This document shows, piece by piece, positions 1 through 5,448 of a stretch of DNA of 7,462 nt. Origin of the DNA: Dehalococcoidia bacterium (GTDB taxonomy: Bacteria; Chloroflexota; Dehalococcoidia; JAUYDP01); contig JAUYDP010000383.1 of assembly GCA_030691805.1 (NCBI GenBank), forward strand, positions 1 to 7,462. Reading direction: 5' to 3'. Both the position numbers and the translations under genes were made by a program. A model generated the notes under the pieces. It made no database searches, was not told the DNA's origin, and worked only from the letters and a program-made list of their open reading frames with translations. The first letter of the stretch is position 1. Each line of letters begins with the position of its first letter.

Positions 1-311
1 CCCGAATGACTGCCGGTCTCCACTGCCCGACGTACTTCCCGGCCCAATTCTGGGCCAGCCCGCTCATCGGCATCCAGGAAGAAGGCCCACTGGCTGGAGG
101 CCAGGTCCAGGGCCGCGTTCCGCTGCTGTGGAAAAGTATCGAAGGGCCTAAGATGAACGTTGCTAGTAATCGCGCTGGCCAGCTCAACGGTATGATCGCT
201 GCTATGAGAATCCAGCACCACCAGCTCATCAACCCAAGCCATGCTTTCCAGGCAAGCAGTAATATGCGCCTCTTCGTCTTGGGTTATGACGATGCCGGAG
301 ATGGTGGCCAC
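1..311 (-). CDS. Family 2 glycosyltransferase, WaaE/KdtX-like, 5' part only
   Basis: This is the first 103 codons of a gene that continues beyond the left edge. It begins at a GTG (311-309) preceded by AGGGGAG with about 9 bases of spacing. The translation opens with ISGIVITQDEEAHI, the first beta strand of a GT-A fold, then LVVLDSHSSDHT (residues 30-41), the nucleotide-sugar-binding loop. FPQQRNAAL (60-68) and WAFFLDADER (75-84) follow, with D80-A-D82 as the metal-binding DxD. The FPQQRN...LDADE combination is typical of the LPS-core beta-glucosyltransferase group (WaaE/KdtX). Members of that group transfer a sugar from a nucleotide-sugar donor to a lipid-linked or core acceptor at the cytoplasmic membrane. 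Family membership is clear from these motifs. Donor and acceptor cannot be read from the fragment, and the C-terminal half, where acceptor specificity lies, is missing. It is probably part of the same surface-glycan cluster as the genes to its right. Confidence 0.85.
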   Translation of the reverse strand, partial: MATISGIVITQDEEAHITACLESMAWVDELVVLDSHSSDHTVELASAITSNVHLRPFDTFPQQRNAALDLASSQWAFFLDADERAGPELGREVRRAVETGSHS

Positions 312-329
312 CCCACTACGCTCCCCTGT

Positions 330-466
330 GTGCTTTATTGTGCTTCGATGGTGCTTCGATAGTGCTTTATTGTGCTTCAGTGCTTCGATGGTGCTTCTAT
401 TGTGCTTTATCGTGCTTCAATGGTGCCTTATTGTAGTTCAGTTGTGCGTCTTTATGCTTCTTGATG
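330..466. repeat. Degenerate 10-11 bp tandem repeat array (GTGCTT units)
   Basis: About a dozen units each begin with GTGCTT, followed by either TATT (10-bp unit) or CGATG-like sequence (11-bp unit). Unit starts are at 330, 340, 351, 362, 372, 380, 391, 402, 412, and then, degraded, at 423, 433 and 444. Apart from one 8-bp unit (372-379), the spacing alternates between 10 and 11. The hexamer therefore recurs about once per helical turn. The array ends just upstream of the ribosome binding site of the GT2 gene that starts at 311, so it would lie in that gene's leader or promoter region. A plus-strand frame through it is open and very hydrophobic, but that follows from the repeat and I do not regard it as a protein. 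Function is unknown. A slippage-generated minisatellite and a protein-binding array both fit. Confidence 0.8.
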
Positions 467-518
467 GCGATGAACCTTGGGGCTTCGAAAGCGCTCCTGC
501 GTTGGACCCAAGTCGTAG

Positions 519-688
519 GGGCGGACCTTGTGTCCGCCCACCGGGCCACATTTAACTACCCGCCGTTGTGGAATACGCACGGTCCGCTAATCCTCGAAGG
601 CCGTGGTGGACGGACCTTGTGTCCGCCCACCGCGCCACATTTAACTACCCGCCGTTGTGGAATACGCACGTTCCGCTAATCCTCGAGG
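519..688. repeat. Two direct repeats of about 78 bp, 89 bp apart, each with a hairpin
   Basis: Copy 1 (522-599) and copy 2 (611-688) differ at only about three positions. Each contains CGGAC-CTTGT-GTCCG, a stem-loop. In copy 1 the stem extends to 8 bp (519-526 pairing with 532-539, loop 527-531). Copy 1 is also bounded by a short inverted repeat, GCGGACC at 521-527 and GGTCCGC at 581-587, while copy 2 has a decayed version. Between these lies a shared block containing ACATTTAACTACCCGCC and GTTGTGGAATACGCAC. This looks like a dispersed intergenic palindromic repeat family present here as a tandem pair. I recall similar GGGCGGAC...GTCCGCCC hairpins between genes in environmental bacterial genomes, but cannot confirm the family here. 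Confidence 0.8.
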
Positions 689-742
689 TCGGTCTACCCG
701 CCCCCACATAATTTGGGATACCTCGGGAAAATGTCCCTACTA

Positions 743-758
743 TCGCACTACAGTGCGA
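743..758 (-). terminator. Hairpin overlapping the end of the GT2 gene (weak terminator candidate)
   Basis: TCGCAC (743-748) pairs with GTGCGA (753-758) around a 4-base loop. The TAG stop of the upstream-coded GT2 gene lies across the loop and the edge of the stem. No T-run follows on the minus strand, so an intrinsic terminator is doubtful. It may only act as an RNA 3'-end stabiliser. Confidence 0.2.
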
Positions 759-1653
759 GGACCGTTTCATACGCCTCACTCCAGGCTCTTGCCTCCTCCT
801 TGGGCAGGCGCCGGCTCTCCAGCAGCGCCAGCGCCCGGCGTACCCCCAGGCGTACGATGCGCCGGTGGGTCCAGCGGAAGAAGGGCGAGTAGTGCTTGCG
901 GAAGAGGAGCGAGCGGCTCTTGTGCAATTCCACGAACATCGCCGGGGCCGTCTGCCGCGTGCTCTGACCTCCGTGGTGAATGATCCGGGCATTGGGCAGA
1001 CAATAGATGCTCCAGCCCGACTTCTTTATCCGGATACACCAGTCTATCTCCTCGCAATACATAAAGAAAGCCTCATCCAGAGACCCCACCTGTTCCACCA
1101 CCTCCCGCCGGACCATCATCGAGGCTCCCAAAAGGTGGCCTATCTCAAAGGGAGCGGTCTGGTCCAGGGGATAGCGGCCGTTCAGGATGGAGCCAGTCAG
1201 CCGGTGATTAAGCGGGAAAAAATCAAAGAAGCTCATCCAGAGATTCGGGAACATAAACGCCCCGTGCTGCAAAGTGCCATCGGGGTTAATAAGCTGGCCC
1301 GTCGCCATCCCCACCCGTGGATGCGTGTCCATAAAAGCCAATAGACGGGCCGGCGCATCCCCCAGCACCTCGGTATCCGGATTCAACAGGAATAGGTAAC
1401 GCCCGGAGCACCGGGCTATGCCCTGGTTTGTAGCGGCGGCGAAACCCCGGTTGGTCCGGTTCTCCATGAGTTGAACCGTTGGAAACTCGCTCCGGACAAC
1501 ATCCACACTTCCATCGGTGGAGGCATTGTCCACCACTACCACCTCGAACTCAACTCTAGACCGTTCTAAGCTGCGGATCAACGTATTCAAACAACGGCCA
1601 AGCAGCACGGATACGTTATAATTAACAACCACCACCGAGATGTCCACCGTCAT
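748..1653 (-). CDS. Family 2 glycosyltransferase, WbbL-like (rhamnosyltransferase group)
   Basis: This 301-residue protein has the full GT-A layout of the WbbL/rhamnosyltransferase branch of family GT2. VVVVNYN is at 7-13 and VVVVDNASTDGS at 38-49 (nucleotide-binding loop). NRGFAAATNQGI spans 68-79 and FLLNPDTEV 88-96, where NPD takes the place of the DxD motif, as usual in this branch. Near residues 190-206 is GSLDEAFFMYCEEIDWC, whose ED residues mark the acceptor-side catalytic base region. Length is normal for the family. No membrane segment is evident, so it is probably a peripheral cytoplasmic enzyme. The ATG at 1653 is preceded by GGAGAAGG, a strong ribosome binding site. It most likely adds a deoxyhexose or other sugar to a polyprenyl-linked glycan; the sugar is inferred from the subfamily only. 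It lies downstream of the lipoprotein gene, separated by 143 bases that hold a 46-bp palindrome, so it may be transcribed separately. Confidence 0.92.
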   Translation of the reverse strand: MTVDISVVVVNYNVSVLLGRCLNTLIRSLERSRVEFEVVVVDNASTDGSVDVVRSEFPTVQLMENRTNRGFAAATNQGIARCSGRYLFLLNPDTEVLGDAPARLLAFMDTHPRVGMATGQLINPDGTLQHGAFMFPNLWMSFFDFFPLNHRLTGSILNGRYPLDQTAPFEIGHLLGASMMVRREVVEQVGSLDEAFFMYCEEIDWCIRIKKSGWSIYCLPNARIIHHGGQSTRQTAPAMFVELHKSRSLLFRKHYSPFFRWTHRRIVRLGVRRALALLESRRLPKEEARAWSEAYETVLAL

Positions 1654-1716
1654 TACCTTCTCCGGTCATCCCTGATAAGGACAGAGGCTACATTGCGCCG
1701 TAAGTTGACGGTTGCG

Positions 1717-1762
1717 GGAGAACTATATACCGCACAATTAATTGTGCGGTATATAGTTCTCC
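1717..1762. repeat. Perfect 46-bp palindrome between lipoprotein and GT2 genes
   Basis: Twenty-three bases on each side of the centre (between 1739 and 1740) are exactly complementary, with no spacer. The arm runs from GGAGAACTATATACC to GCACAATT. Symmetry stops abruptly at 1716/1763. No T-run follows on either strand, so this is not a standard intrinsic terminator, though as RNA it would form a very stable hairpin in a transcript of either strand. It lies 34 bases past the lipoprotein stop codon and 63 bases before the GT2 start. It could be an operator for a dimeric regulator, a transcript-end hairpin, or two transposon ends joined head to head. Confidence 0.9.
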
Positions 1763-1796
1763 TGGCCAGAAGCCTAGCCACCTAACACCCAATCAC

Positions 1797-3005
1797 CTAA
1801 TAACTGACCACGATCTTCTGCTGTCCCACGCGGCCTCCGGGGAAACCCACCCCCTCCTGGACCACGCTGGCCCAGAAATAGACCTCTCTGGTCTGGTCAA
1901 TCAGCACCTTGATAGTGCCCGTGATAATCGCCTCCTGGTCGGGTTGAAGATCGGATAGGTCCTTGGTTAGCCCCCAGCGCACGGGATATGAGCGTCCAGC
2001 AAGCCCCCATTCCACTCCGACCCGCCAGACACCGGAGCGTTCGAAGTAGAGGGGTGACCCGTCCGCTCCCTTCCAGAAGTTGAAGTTCATGTCCGTATCA
2101 TATGGGGTGCCCGGAGCAGGTCCCATAGTCCGCAAGGGCACTGTCCCGCTATTTCGTACGCGGATCTCCACTTCCAATTCTTTACCGCGTAGCACGCTCA
2201 CCGGACTGAAAGACACCTTCGTTATCTCTAAGCGCGGTGTGCCGCCACTGTCTATCGCAACCTCTATGGTAGCCTCCGAAAGGTTACCGGCCTTGTCCAT
2301 AGCTTGAATATGGATGGTGTAGTTACCATCTGGCAACAGGCGTCCGCTCGAAGTTCCGTTCCAGACGTGGGAGAAAAGCGCTGCCGACCTCGCAGTTGGA
2401 GGGTCCAGAAGATAGCTGGCGCCGGTGGAGTCCACAGCGGTTATGGTCACAGTGGCTTTCTTTGACAGGGAGTAACTGATATCAGTCTCGTCTTGATTGG
2501 CGTCACCATTGGGCGATATCACCGGGTACCGTGACACCACGTTCCTAATCAAAGGAGGGTCGGTGTCACCGTCGCGCAACGTTATGCTCCCGCTCCACCT
2601 CTCCTCCGTACCAAGGATATTGCCCGACTCGTCAACAGGAACCGCTCGCAGCAACACGGAATATTTGCCATCTGCCATTACCCGCTTTTGGGGTCCTGGA
2701 GGATCAGCGTAGTAGGTGCCGTCAAAGAGGGCCGTATAGCTGCCGGCTGCCCTCCGCTCATCCCTTCGAAAGGGGTACTGAACTCCGGCGTTGCTGCTTA
2801 ACGTAATTGAGATCAGGGACAGGCGGCTCAGCGAATAAGAGATAACCGCGCTGTCGTCAACCCGGTCCCCATTTGGGGATATGGTTCCTGGCGTGATGTC
2901 AACGTTAGAGAGATTTGAAGCGCCGGAACAGGCCGCTAACAATACACCTAGGACGACCGCCAGAAGGGCCGCTATATAGCTGCTTGAATATCGGCTGGCT
3001 CCCAT
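1797..3005 (-). CDS. Lipoprotein with two FlgD-like Ig repeats
   Basis: This 402-residue protein has a lipoprotein signal peptide: a hydrophobic stretch at about 10-25 and a lipobox LAAC with the lipidated cysteine at 26, followed by Ser. Two homologous beta-rich units follow. The first starts near ISPNGDRVDDSAVISYSLS (42-60) and the second near ISPNGDANQDETDISYSLS (163-181). Each contains the Ser-Pro-Asn-Gly-Asp plus acidic pattern and an ADGKY or PDGNY-type strand, characteristic of FlgD-type Ig domains. The C-terminal part (about 255-402) has LRGKELEVEIRVRNSG and resembles a CARDB/NEW3-like beta sandwich. No catalytic motif is visible. It is probably membrane-anchored and exposed on the outer side of the cytoplasmic membrane or on the cell surface. 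The ATG at 3005 is 2 bases past the TAG of the glycosyltransferase gene, with GAGGGG upstream, so translation is likely coupled. A scaffold or assembly role in glycan export is possible, but this rests on position only. Confidence 0.85.
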   Translation of the reverse strand: MGASRYSSSYIAALLAVVLGVLLAACSGASNLSNVDITPGTISPNGDRVDDSAVISYSLSRLSLISITLSSNAGVQYPFRRDERRAAGSYTALFDGTYYADPPGPQKRVMADGKYSVLLRAVPVDESGNILGTEERWSGSITLRDGDTDPPLIRNVVSRYPVISPNGDANQDETDISYSLSKKATVTITAVDSTGASYLLDPPTARSAALFSHVWNGTSSGRLLPDGNYTIHIQAMDKAGNLSEATIEVAIDSGGTPRLEITKVSFSPVSVLRGKELEVEIRVRNSGTVPLRTMGPAPGTPYDTDMNFNFWKGADGSPLYFERSGVWRVGVEWGLAGRSYPVRWGLTKDLSDLQPDQEAIITGTIKVLIDQTREVYFWASVVQEGVGFPGGRVGQQKIVVSY

Positions 3006-3007
3006 GT

Positions 3008-3754
3008 CTAGTACGCCCCTCGTCCGGAAAGAACGGCCGGCAGTGTCCGGAGGATTATCTTGACATCCAGGCCTGGAGACCAGTTCTCAATGTAGTAGAT
3101 ATCCAGCATCACCATTTCATCAAAGGGCAACTCGCTACGGCCGCTTACCTGCCAGAGGCCGGTTACACCAGGGGCGACCTCGAGCCTCTTTTTATGCCAT
3201 TCCTGATAGTCCTCCACCTCGGCGGCCAGCGGCGGGCGAGGTCCCACTACGGCCATCTCCCCCTTTATGACGTTTATGAGCTGGGGTATCTCATCCAGGC
3301 TAATCCTTCTGAGCCACCGGCCAACCCTGGTCAGACGTGGGTCGTCGCGTATCTTAAAAAGAGGCCCTGCCGCCTCGTTAAGGTCCACTAGCTTGGATAC
3401 CTCCTTCTCCGCTTCATCCTTCATAGAGCGAAACTTGTAAATCTGAAAGGGTTCGCCATTCTTGCCCAGGCGCTCCTGCTTGAAAAGGACCGGGCCTCGT
3501 GAGTCCAATTTTATGGTAATGCTTATAAGAAGCCATAGGGGAGAGAACAGCAACAACACGATACCGGATACAAACAAGTCCATAGCTCTTTTGAGGAAGA
3601 GGTTTACACCTTGAATGGAGGCCTCCCTCATGCTTAATAGGGGGATTCCTCCCAGATCGTTGATGTCTAGTCCGCCCAGACTCATCTCATAGAGGTCCGG
3701 GACAATCTTGAACGGGACCTGTTTCCTCTGGCAAAGTTGAGTTATGTCCATCAC
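3008..3754 (-). CDS. Bacterial sugar transferase (polyprenyl phosphoglycosyltransferase) catalytic half
   Basis: This half encodes the WbaP/PglC-type catalytic domain, which moves a sugar-1-phosphate from a nucleotide sugar to undecaprenyl phosphate at the inner membrane, the committed first step of glycan assembly. The start of the domain is FLKRAMDLFVSGIVLLLFSP (53-72), basic residues followed by the re-entrant membrane helix. Next come GPVLFKQERLGKNGEPFQIYKFRSM (87-111) and the catalytic DE pair D113-E114. SLDEIPQLINVIKGEM (152-167), VVGPRPP and PGVTGLWQVSGR (195-206) complete it. All expected motifs are intact. It lies in the same frame as the membrane half upstream and is separated from it only by a TAG and 12 codons. 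A GTG (3754) followed by ATG (3751) is preceded by GAGGA at 3762-3758, so independent translation is plausible; I prefer the ATG at 3751. The first 40 or so residues are the tail of the Rossmann-like domain and would be an orphan segment. Confidence 0.88.
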   Translation of the reverse strand: MMDITQLCQRKQVPFKIVPDLYEMSLGGLDINDLGGIPLLSMREASIQGVNLFLKRAMDLFVSGIVLLLFSPLWLLISITIKLDSRGPVLFKQERLGKNGEPFQIYKFRSMKDEAEKEVSKLVDLNEAAGPLFKIRDDPRLTRVGRWLRRISLDEIPQLINVIKGEMAVVGPRPPLAAEVEDYQEWHKKRLEVAPGVTGLWQVSGRSELPFDEMVMLDIYYIENWSPGLDVKIILRTLPAVLSGRGAY

Positions 3755-3757
3755 CCG

Positions 3758-3762
3758 TCCTC
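3758..3762 (-). promoter_or_regulatory. Internal ribosome binding site for the catalytic half
   Basis: GAGGA on the minus strand lies 6 bases before ATG 3751 and 3 before GTG 3754. The short palindrome CCTCGCGAGG (3759-3768) overlaps it. The site falls between the in-frame TAG and the intact sugar transferase domain, so it determines whether that domain can still be made. Confidence 0.5.
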
Positions 3763-3790
3763 GCGAGGCCGCAGGAGCGGCGATGAAGAC

Positions 3791-4420
3791 CTAATCAACA
3801 TCTCCGTTACGGAGGACTTCTCCCAGGTTGGAAATCGGCCCCAGCCACTTGAAGCGACCGTAGTCGCCATCGCTGTCATCGCACAAAAAACCGACGGGCC
3901 TGTACCCCCGGCTCGGCTCGCTGGCCATCAGGTTCATCACCATCTTGCCCAGTTGGTCTCCCCCAACAACCAGCACGTTCATCATGCCGATACCTTTGCT
4001 GCGCATGAACGAGCCCGCGAGATGGCGGACGATGCGGCTCAGGGAGAGCAGAACGAAGGAAATGACCCATGTGTAGATAAATAGGAGGCGCGAATAGGCA
4101 TAACCCTGAGAAATGAAGACCACGGCTAGAATAAACATAGCGCCTATGCTGGTAGATGCCAGGATTGTAGACGATTCATCCAGGGGGGCTTCGGTTTCCC
4201 GGTTATATAGGCCGGATACTGCGTTGCTGAGTATCATCACCACGCCAACGCCCAGTTGGATTGGTAAGAAGTCTATCCATGCCACGAAGGACCCCTCGGC
4301 TACCTCCCGCCCGATCTCGAAAACGTAACGTAGAACGTAGGCTACCATGAAGGCCACGTTGACGGTCACGAAGTCCAGCGCCACCATCAGCAACCGAGCC
4401 CGAGTATGTTTAGCCGCCAA
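3791..4420 (-). CDS. Membrane and Rossmann-like N-terminal half of polyprenyl glycosylphosphotransferase
   Basis: This is a 209-residue product. Four hydrophobic segments are visible at about 11-33, 49-69, 88-106 and 111-129. The usual four-helix WbaP-type membrane region is therefore complete, with the characteristic RYVFEIG, SGLYNRE and LSRIVRHL stretches. A nucleotide-binding-like domain begins at MNVLVVGGDQLGKMVMNLM (147-165) and contains RGYRPVGFLCDD. It is cut off at GDVD by the TAG. On its own it lacks catalytic residues; in the family this half contributes to chain-length control, dimerisation and membrane placement. The likely start is TTG at 4420, overlapping the hydrolase stop by 11 bases. 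ATG at 4387 is an alternative. The overlap points to translational coupling with the hydrolase. Confidence 0.8.
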   Translation of the reverse strand: MAAKHTRARLLMVALDFVTVNVAFMVAYVLRYVFEIGREVAEGSFVAWIDFLPIQLGVGVVMILSNAVSGLYNRETEAPLDESSTILASTSIGAMFILAVVFISQGYAYSRLLFIYTWVISFVLLSLSRIVRHLAGSFMRSKGIGMMNVLVVGGDQLGKMVMNLMASEPSRGYRPVGFLCDDSDGDYGRFKWLGPISNLGEVLRNGDVD

Positions 4421-5213
4421 GCCCCGCTTTTCCCGTCTGCAAGTCGCGCACCCCGTTTATCCAATCAATAACTATAGACATGGCCTCTTCATCGGTCCGA
4501 AGCCTGTGGCCGGCGCCCTGGATAATACGGACCTGCTTTGGTTCGCCGGCTGCTCGGTATAGCTCCCAGGCATGGTCCAACGGTATCAGCTCATCCTGGC
4601 TTCCATGCAGGAGCAGGACAGGCCTGGGCGCAATGCCCGCAACCCAGCGTATGGGAGCCACCTCTTCGAAGCCCAGCATCCAGTCGCTCAACGAAGGAGG
4701 GTATCCCGGCTGCCGAATAATCCCTATCCTTCGAGCCGACGCCAGGAATTCACGTGCCGCCGCCTCGTCCCGGAAAACCTCGAACTCCGCCGGGCTAGAA
4801 CAGGATACCACGGCCGTTATCCGTTTGTCCCTGGCGCCCTGGTACACGGACGTAGCCGCGCCCCCGCTAAACCCCATAAGGACCAGACAGCGTGCGTCCA
4901 GGTCCTGGCGGGCTAAAAGAAAGCCCGTCACGGCAGCCAGGTCCCGCGTCCAACCCCGAATCTCGAACTCGCCCCCGCTAAGGCCGCAACCCCTGTAATT
5001 GAAGATCGCCGTAAGGAAGCCCTGCTCGCAGAACCTCTCCGCCAGATCAGGGTATCCACGGTCCAGGGAATCTTGCACCCCAGCAGGGATGCCGTGGCTT
5101 ATAATCAGTCCTGGATGAGCGCATTCTCCTCTAGGGACATAGAGCGCCCCCCTTAGATCGAATCCTTCAATTCTCAGGGCGAAGGGTTCCTCACGCACGA
5201 CTGCCGCCTCCAT
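4410..5213 (-). CDS. Alpha/beta hydrolase
   Basis: This 267-residue protein has the complete alpha/beta-hydrolase layout. LIISHGIPAG at 36-45 supplies the oxyanion-hole HG. NYRGCGLSGG spans 72-81. The nucleophile elbow is GFSGG with Ser116. The acid is probably Asp207 in LLLHGSQDELIP, and the base is His236 in GAGHRL. A lid-like insert lies between about 140 and 185. No signal peptide is seen, so it is cytoplasmic. The substrate cannot be deduced. Esterase, thioesterase or peptidase-like activity are all possible, and hydrolases of this shape are also known next to exosortase and polysaccharide loci, although no exosortase is visible here. The ATG at 5213 has a modest GGTAGAG site directly upstream. 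The 3' end overlaps the glycosylphosphotransferase start, so the two are very likely co-transcribed. Its 5' leader begins right beside a 175-bp inverted-repeat element. Confidence 0.88.
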   Translation of the reverse strand: MEAAVVREEPFALRIEGFDLRGALYVPRGECAHPGLIISHGIPAGVQDSLDRGYPDLAERFCEQGFLTAIFNYRGCGLSGGEFEIRGWTRDLAAVTGFLLARQDLDARCLVLMGFSGGAATSVYQGARDKRITAVVSCSSPAEFEVFRDEAAAREFLASARRIGIIRQPGYPPSLSDWMLGFEEVAPIRWVAGIAPRPVLLLHGSQDELIPLDHAWELYRAAGEPKQVRIIQGAGHRLRTDEEAMSIVIDWINGVRDLQTGKAGLGG

Positions 5214-5236
5214 CTCTACCGTTGTTAATCCGAAAC

Positions 5237-5411
5237 GTAACTACTCAGCCACAAAGTCACAAAGACACGAAGGAAATCAGACAACAAATCGTTTGATCAC
5301 CTTATTAATCACCGGTACAATTGCCTTAGCTATTTCTTCTTCACGCTCTGAAAGAGGCTTGTATTCCATAACTTTCTTTGTGCCTTGGTGTCTTAGTGGC
5401 TGAGTAGTTAC
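5237..5411. repeat. 175-bp MITE-like element with 40-bp terminal inverted repeats
   Basis: The arms 5237-5276 and 5372-5411 both begin GTAACTACTCAGCCAC, which is identical in the two. After the first 13 bases each arm consists of three 8-bp units of the form CAC-N-AAG-N. All 18 fixed bases agree between the arms and all six N positions differ. The centre holds a short, decayed GxxExxY reading frame. I see no clear target-site duplication (flanks end CCGAAAC and begin CAAATG). The element lies between the GT9 and hydrolase genes, 24 bases before the hydrolase start. Dispersed CCAAGRCAC-type repeats around GxxExxY genes are familiar to me from several environmental bacterial groups, which suggests a mobile or repeat-associated origin. 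Confidence 0.8.
5277..5369 (-). pseudogene. Internally deleted GxxExxY-family gene remnant (30 codons)
   Basis: The frame runs from ATG 5369 to TGA 5279-5277. Residues 1-18 are MEYKPLSEREEEIAKAIV, which matches the usual opening of GxxExxY proteins before the VHKALGPGxLE core. Residues 18-30, VPVINKVIKRFVV, match the usual C-terminal end (NFNVPxxKxGIKRFVL) up to the stop. About 90-100 codons of core, including the GxxExxY motif and the PD-(D/E)XK-like region, are absent, and the join is in frame. The attributions to family start and end come from memory, not a search. It cannot have the family's activity. It lies precisely between the inverted-repeat arms, so element and gene appear to have travelled together. 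Whether the 30-residue peptide is made is unknown. Confidence 0.65.
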
Positions 5412-5425
5412 CAAATGACGCTACC

Positions 5426-5448
5426 TGAAAGGATTATCACTCCTTTCA
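5426..5448 (-). terminator. Hairpin at the end of the GT9 gene
   Basis: TGAAAGGA (5448-5441 on the minus strand) pairs perfectly over 8 bp with TCCTTTCA (5433-5426) around a 7-base loop. The TGA stop codon of the GT9 gene is the first triplet of the stem. No T-run follows, so it may only attenuate or stabilise the transcript rather than terminate it. Confidence 0.35.

Larger units (their letters stand above)
3008..4420 (-). pseudogene. Polyprenyl glycosylphosphotransferase frame interrupted by one in-frame TAG
   Basis: From 4420 to 3008 there is a single continuous reading frame broken only by the TAG at 3793-3791. Read through, it gives about 470 codons, the usual length of exopolysaccharide polyprenyl glycosylphosphotransferases (four-helix membrane part, Rossmann-like part, sugar transferase part). 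The junction reads GDVD-stop-VFIAAPAASRGRVMDITQL, where family members typically have VDEVFIA, so GAG to TAG is the simplest change. There is no frameshift and no visible decay on either side. It may be a recent nonsense mutation, a sequencing error, or a functional split using the internal restart. TAG is the normal stop in at least four other genes here, so recoding is unlikely. Confidence 0.75.

Noticed and set aside
330..466. CRISPR array
   Set aside because: Units are only 10-11 bp and contiguous, with no unique spacers of 25-40 bp.
241..555. Open plus-strand frame of 104 codons with a hydrophobic middle through the GTGCTT array
   Set aside because: The composition follows directly from the tandem repeat, and its left part is antisense to the real GT2 gene. 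There is no ribosome binding site or recognisable domain.
865..1344. Plus-strand frame of 159 codons
   Set aside because: It is antisense to the GT2 gene 748-1653, which has full family motifs, so it is a shadow frame.
1705..1733. Plus-strand promoter (TTGACG followed by TATATA or TATACC)
   Set aside because: Spacing is poor (13-15 bp), the -10 is part of the palindrome, and no plus-strand gene follows.
2915..3391. Plus-strand frame of 158 codons
   Set aside because: It lies antisense across the end of the sugar transferase and the start of the lipoprotein, both well supported.
3791..3793. UAG recoding (for example pyrrolysine or a reassigned amber codon)
   Set aside because: TAG is the ordinary stop in at least four other genes here (ending at 748, 1797, 3008 and 7371), and no downstream stimulatory structure beyond a 10-bp palindrome is seen.
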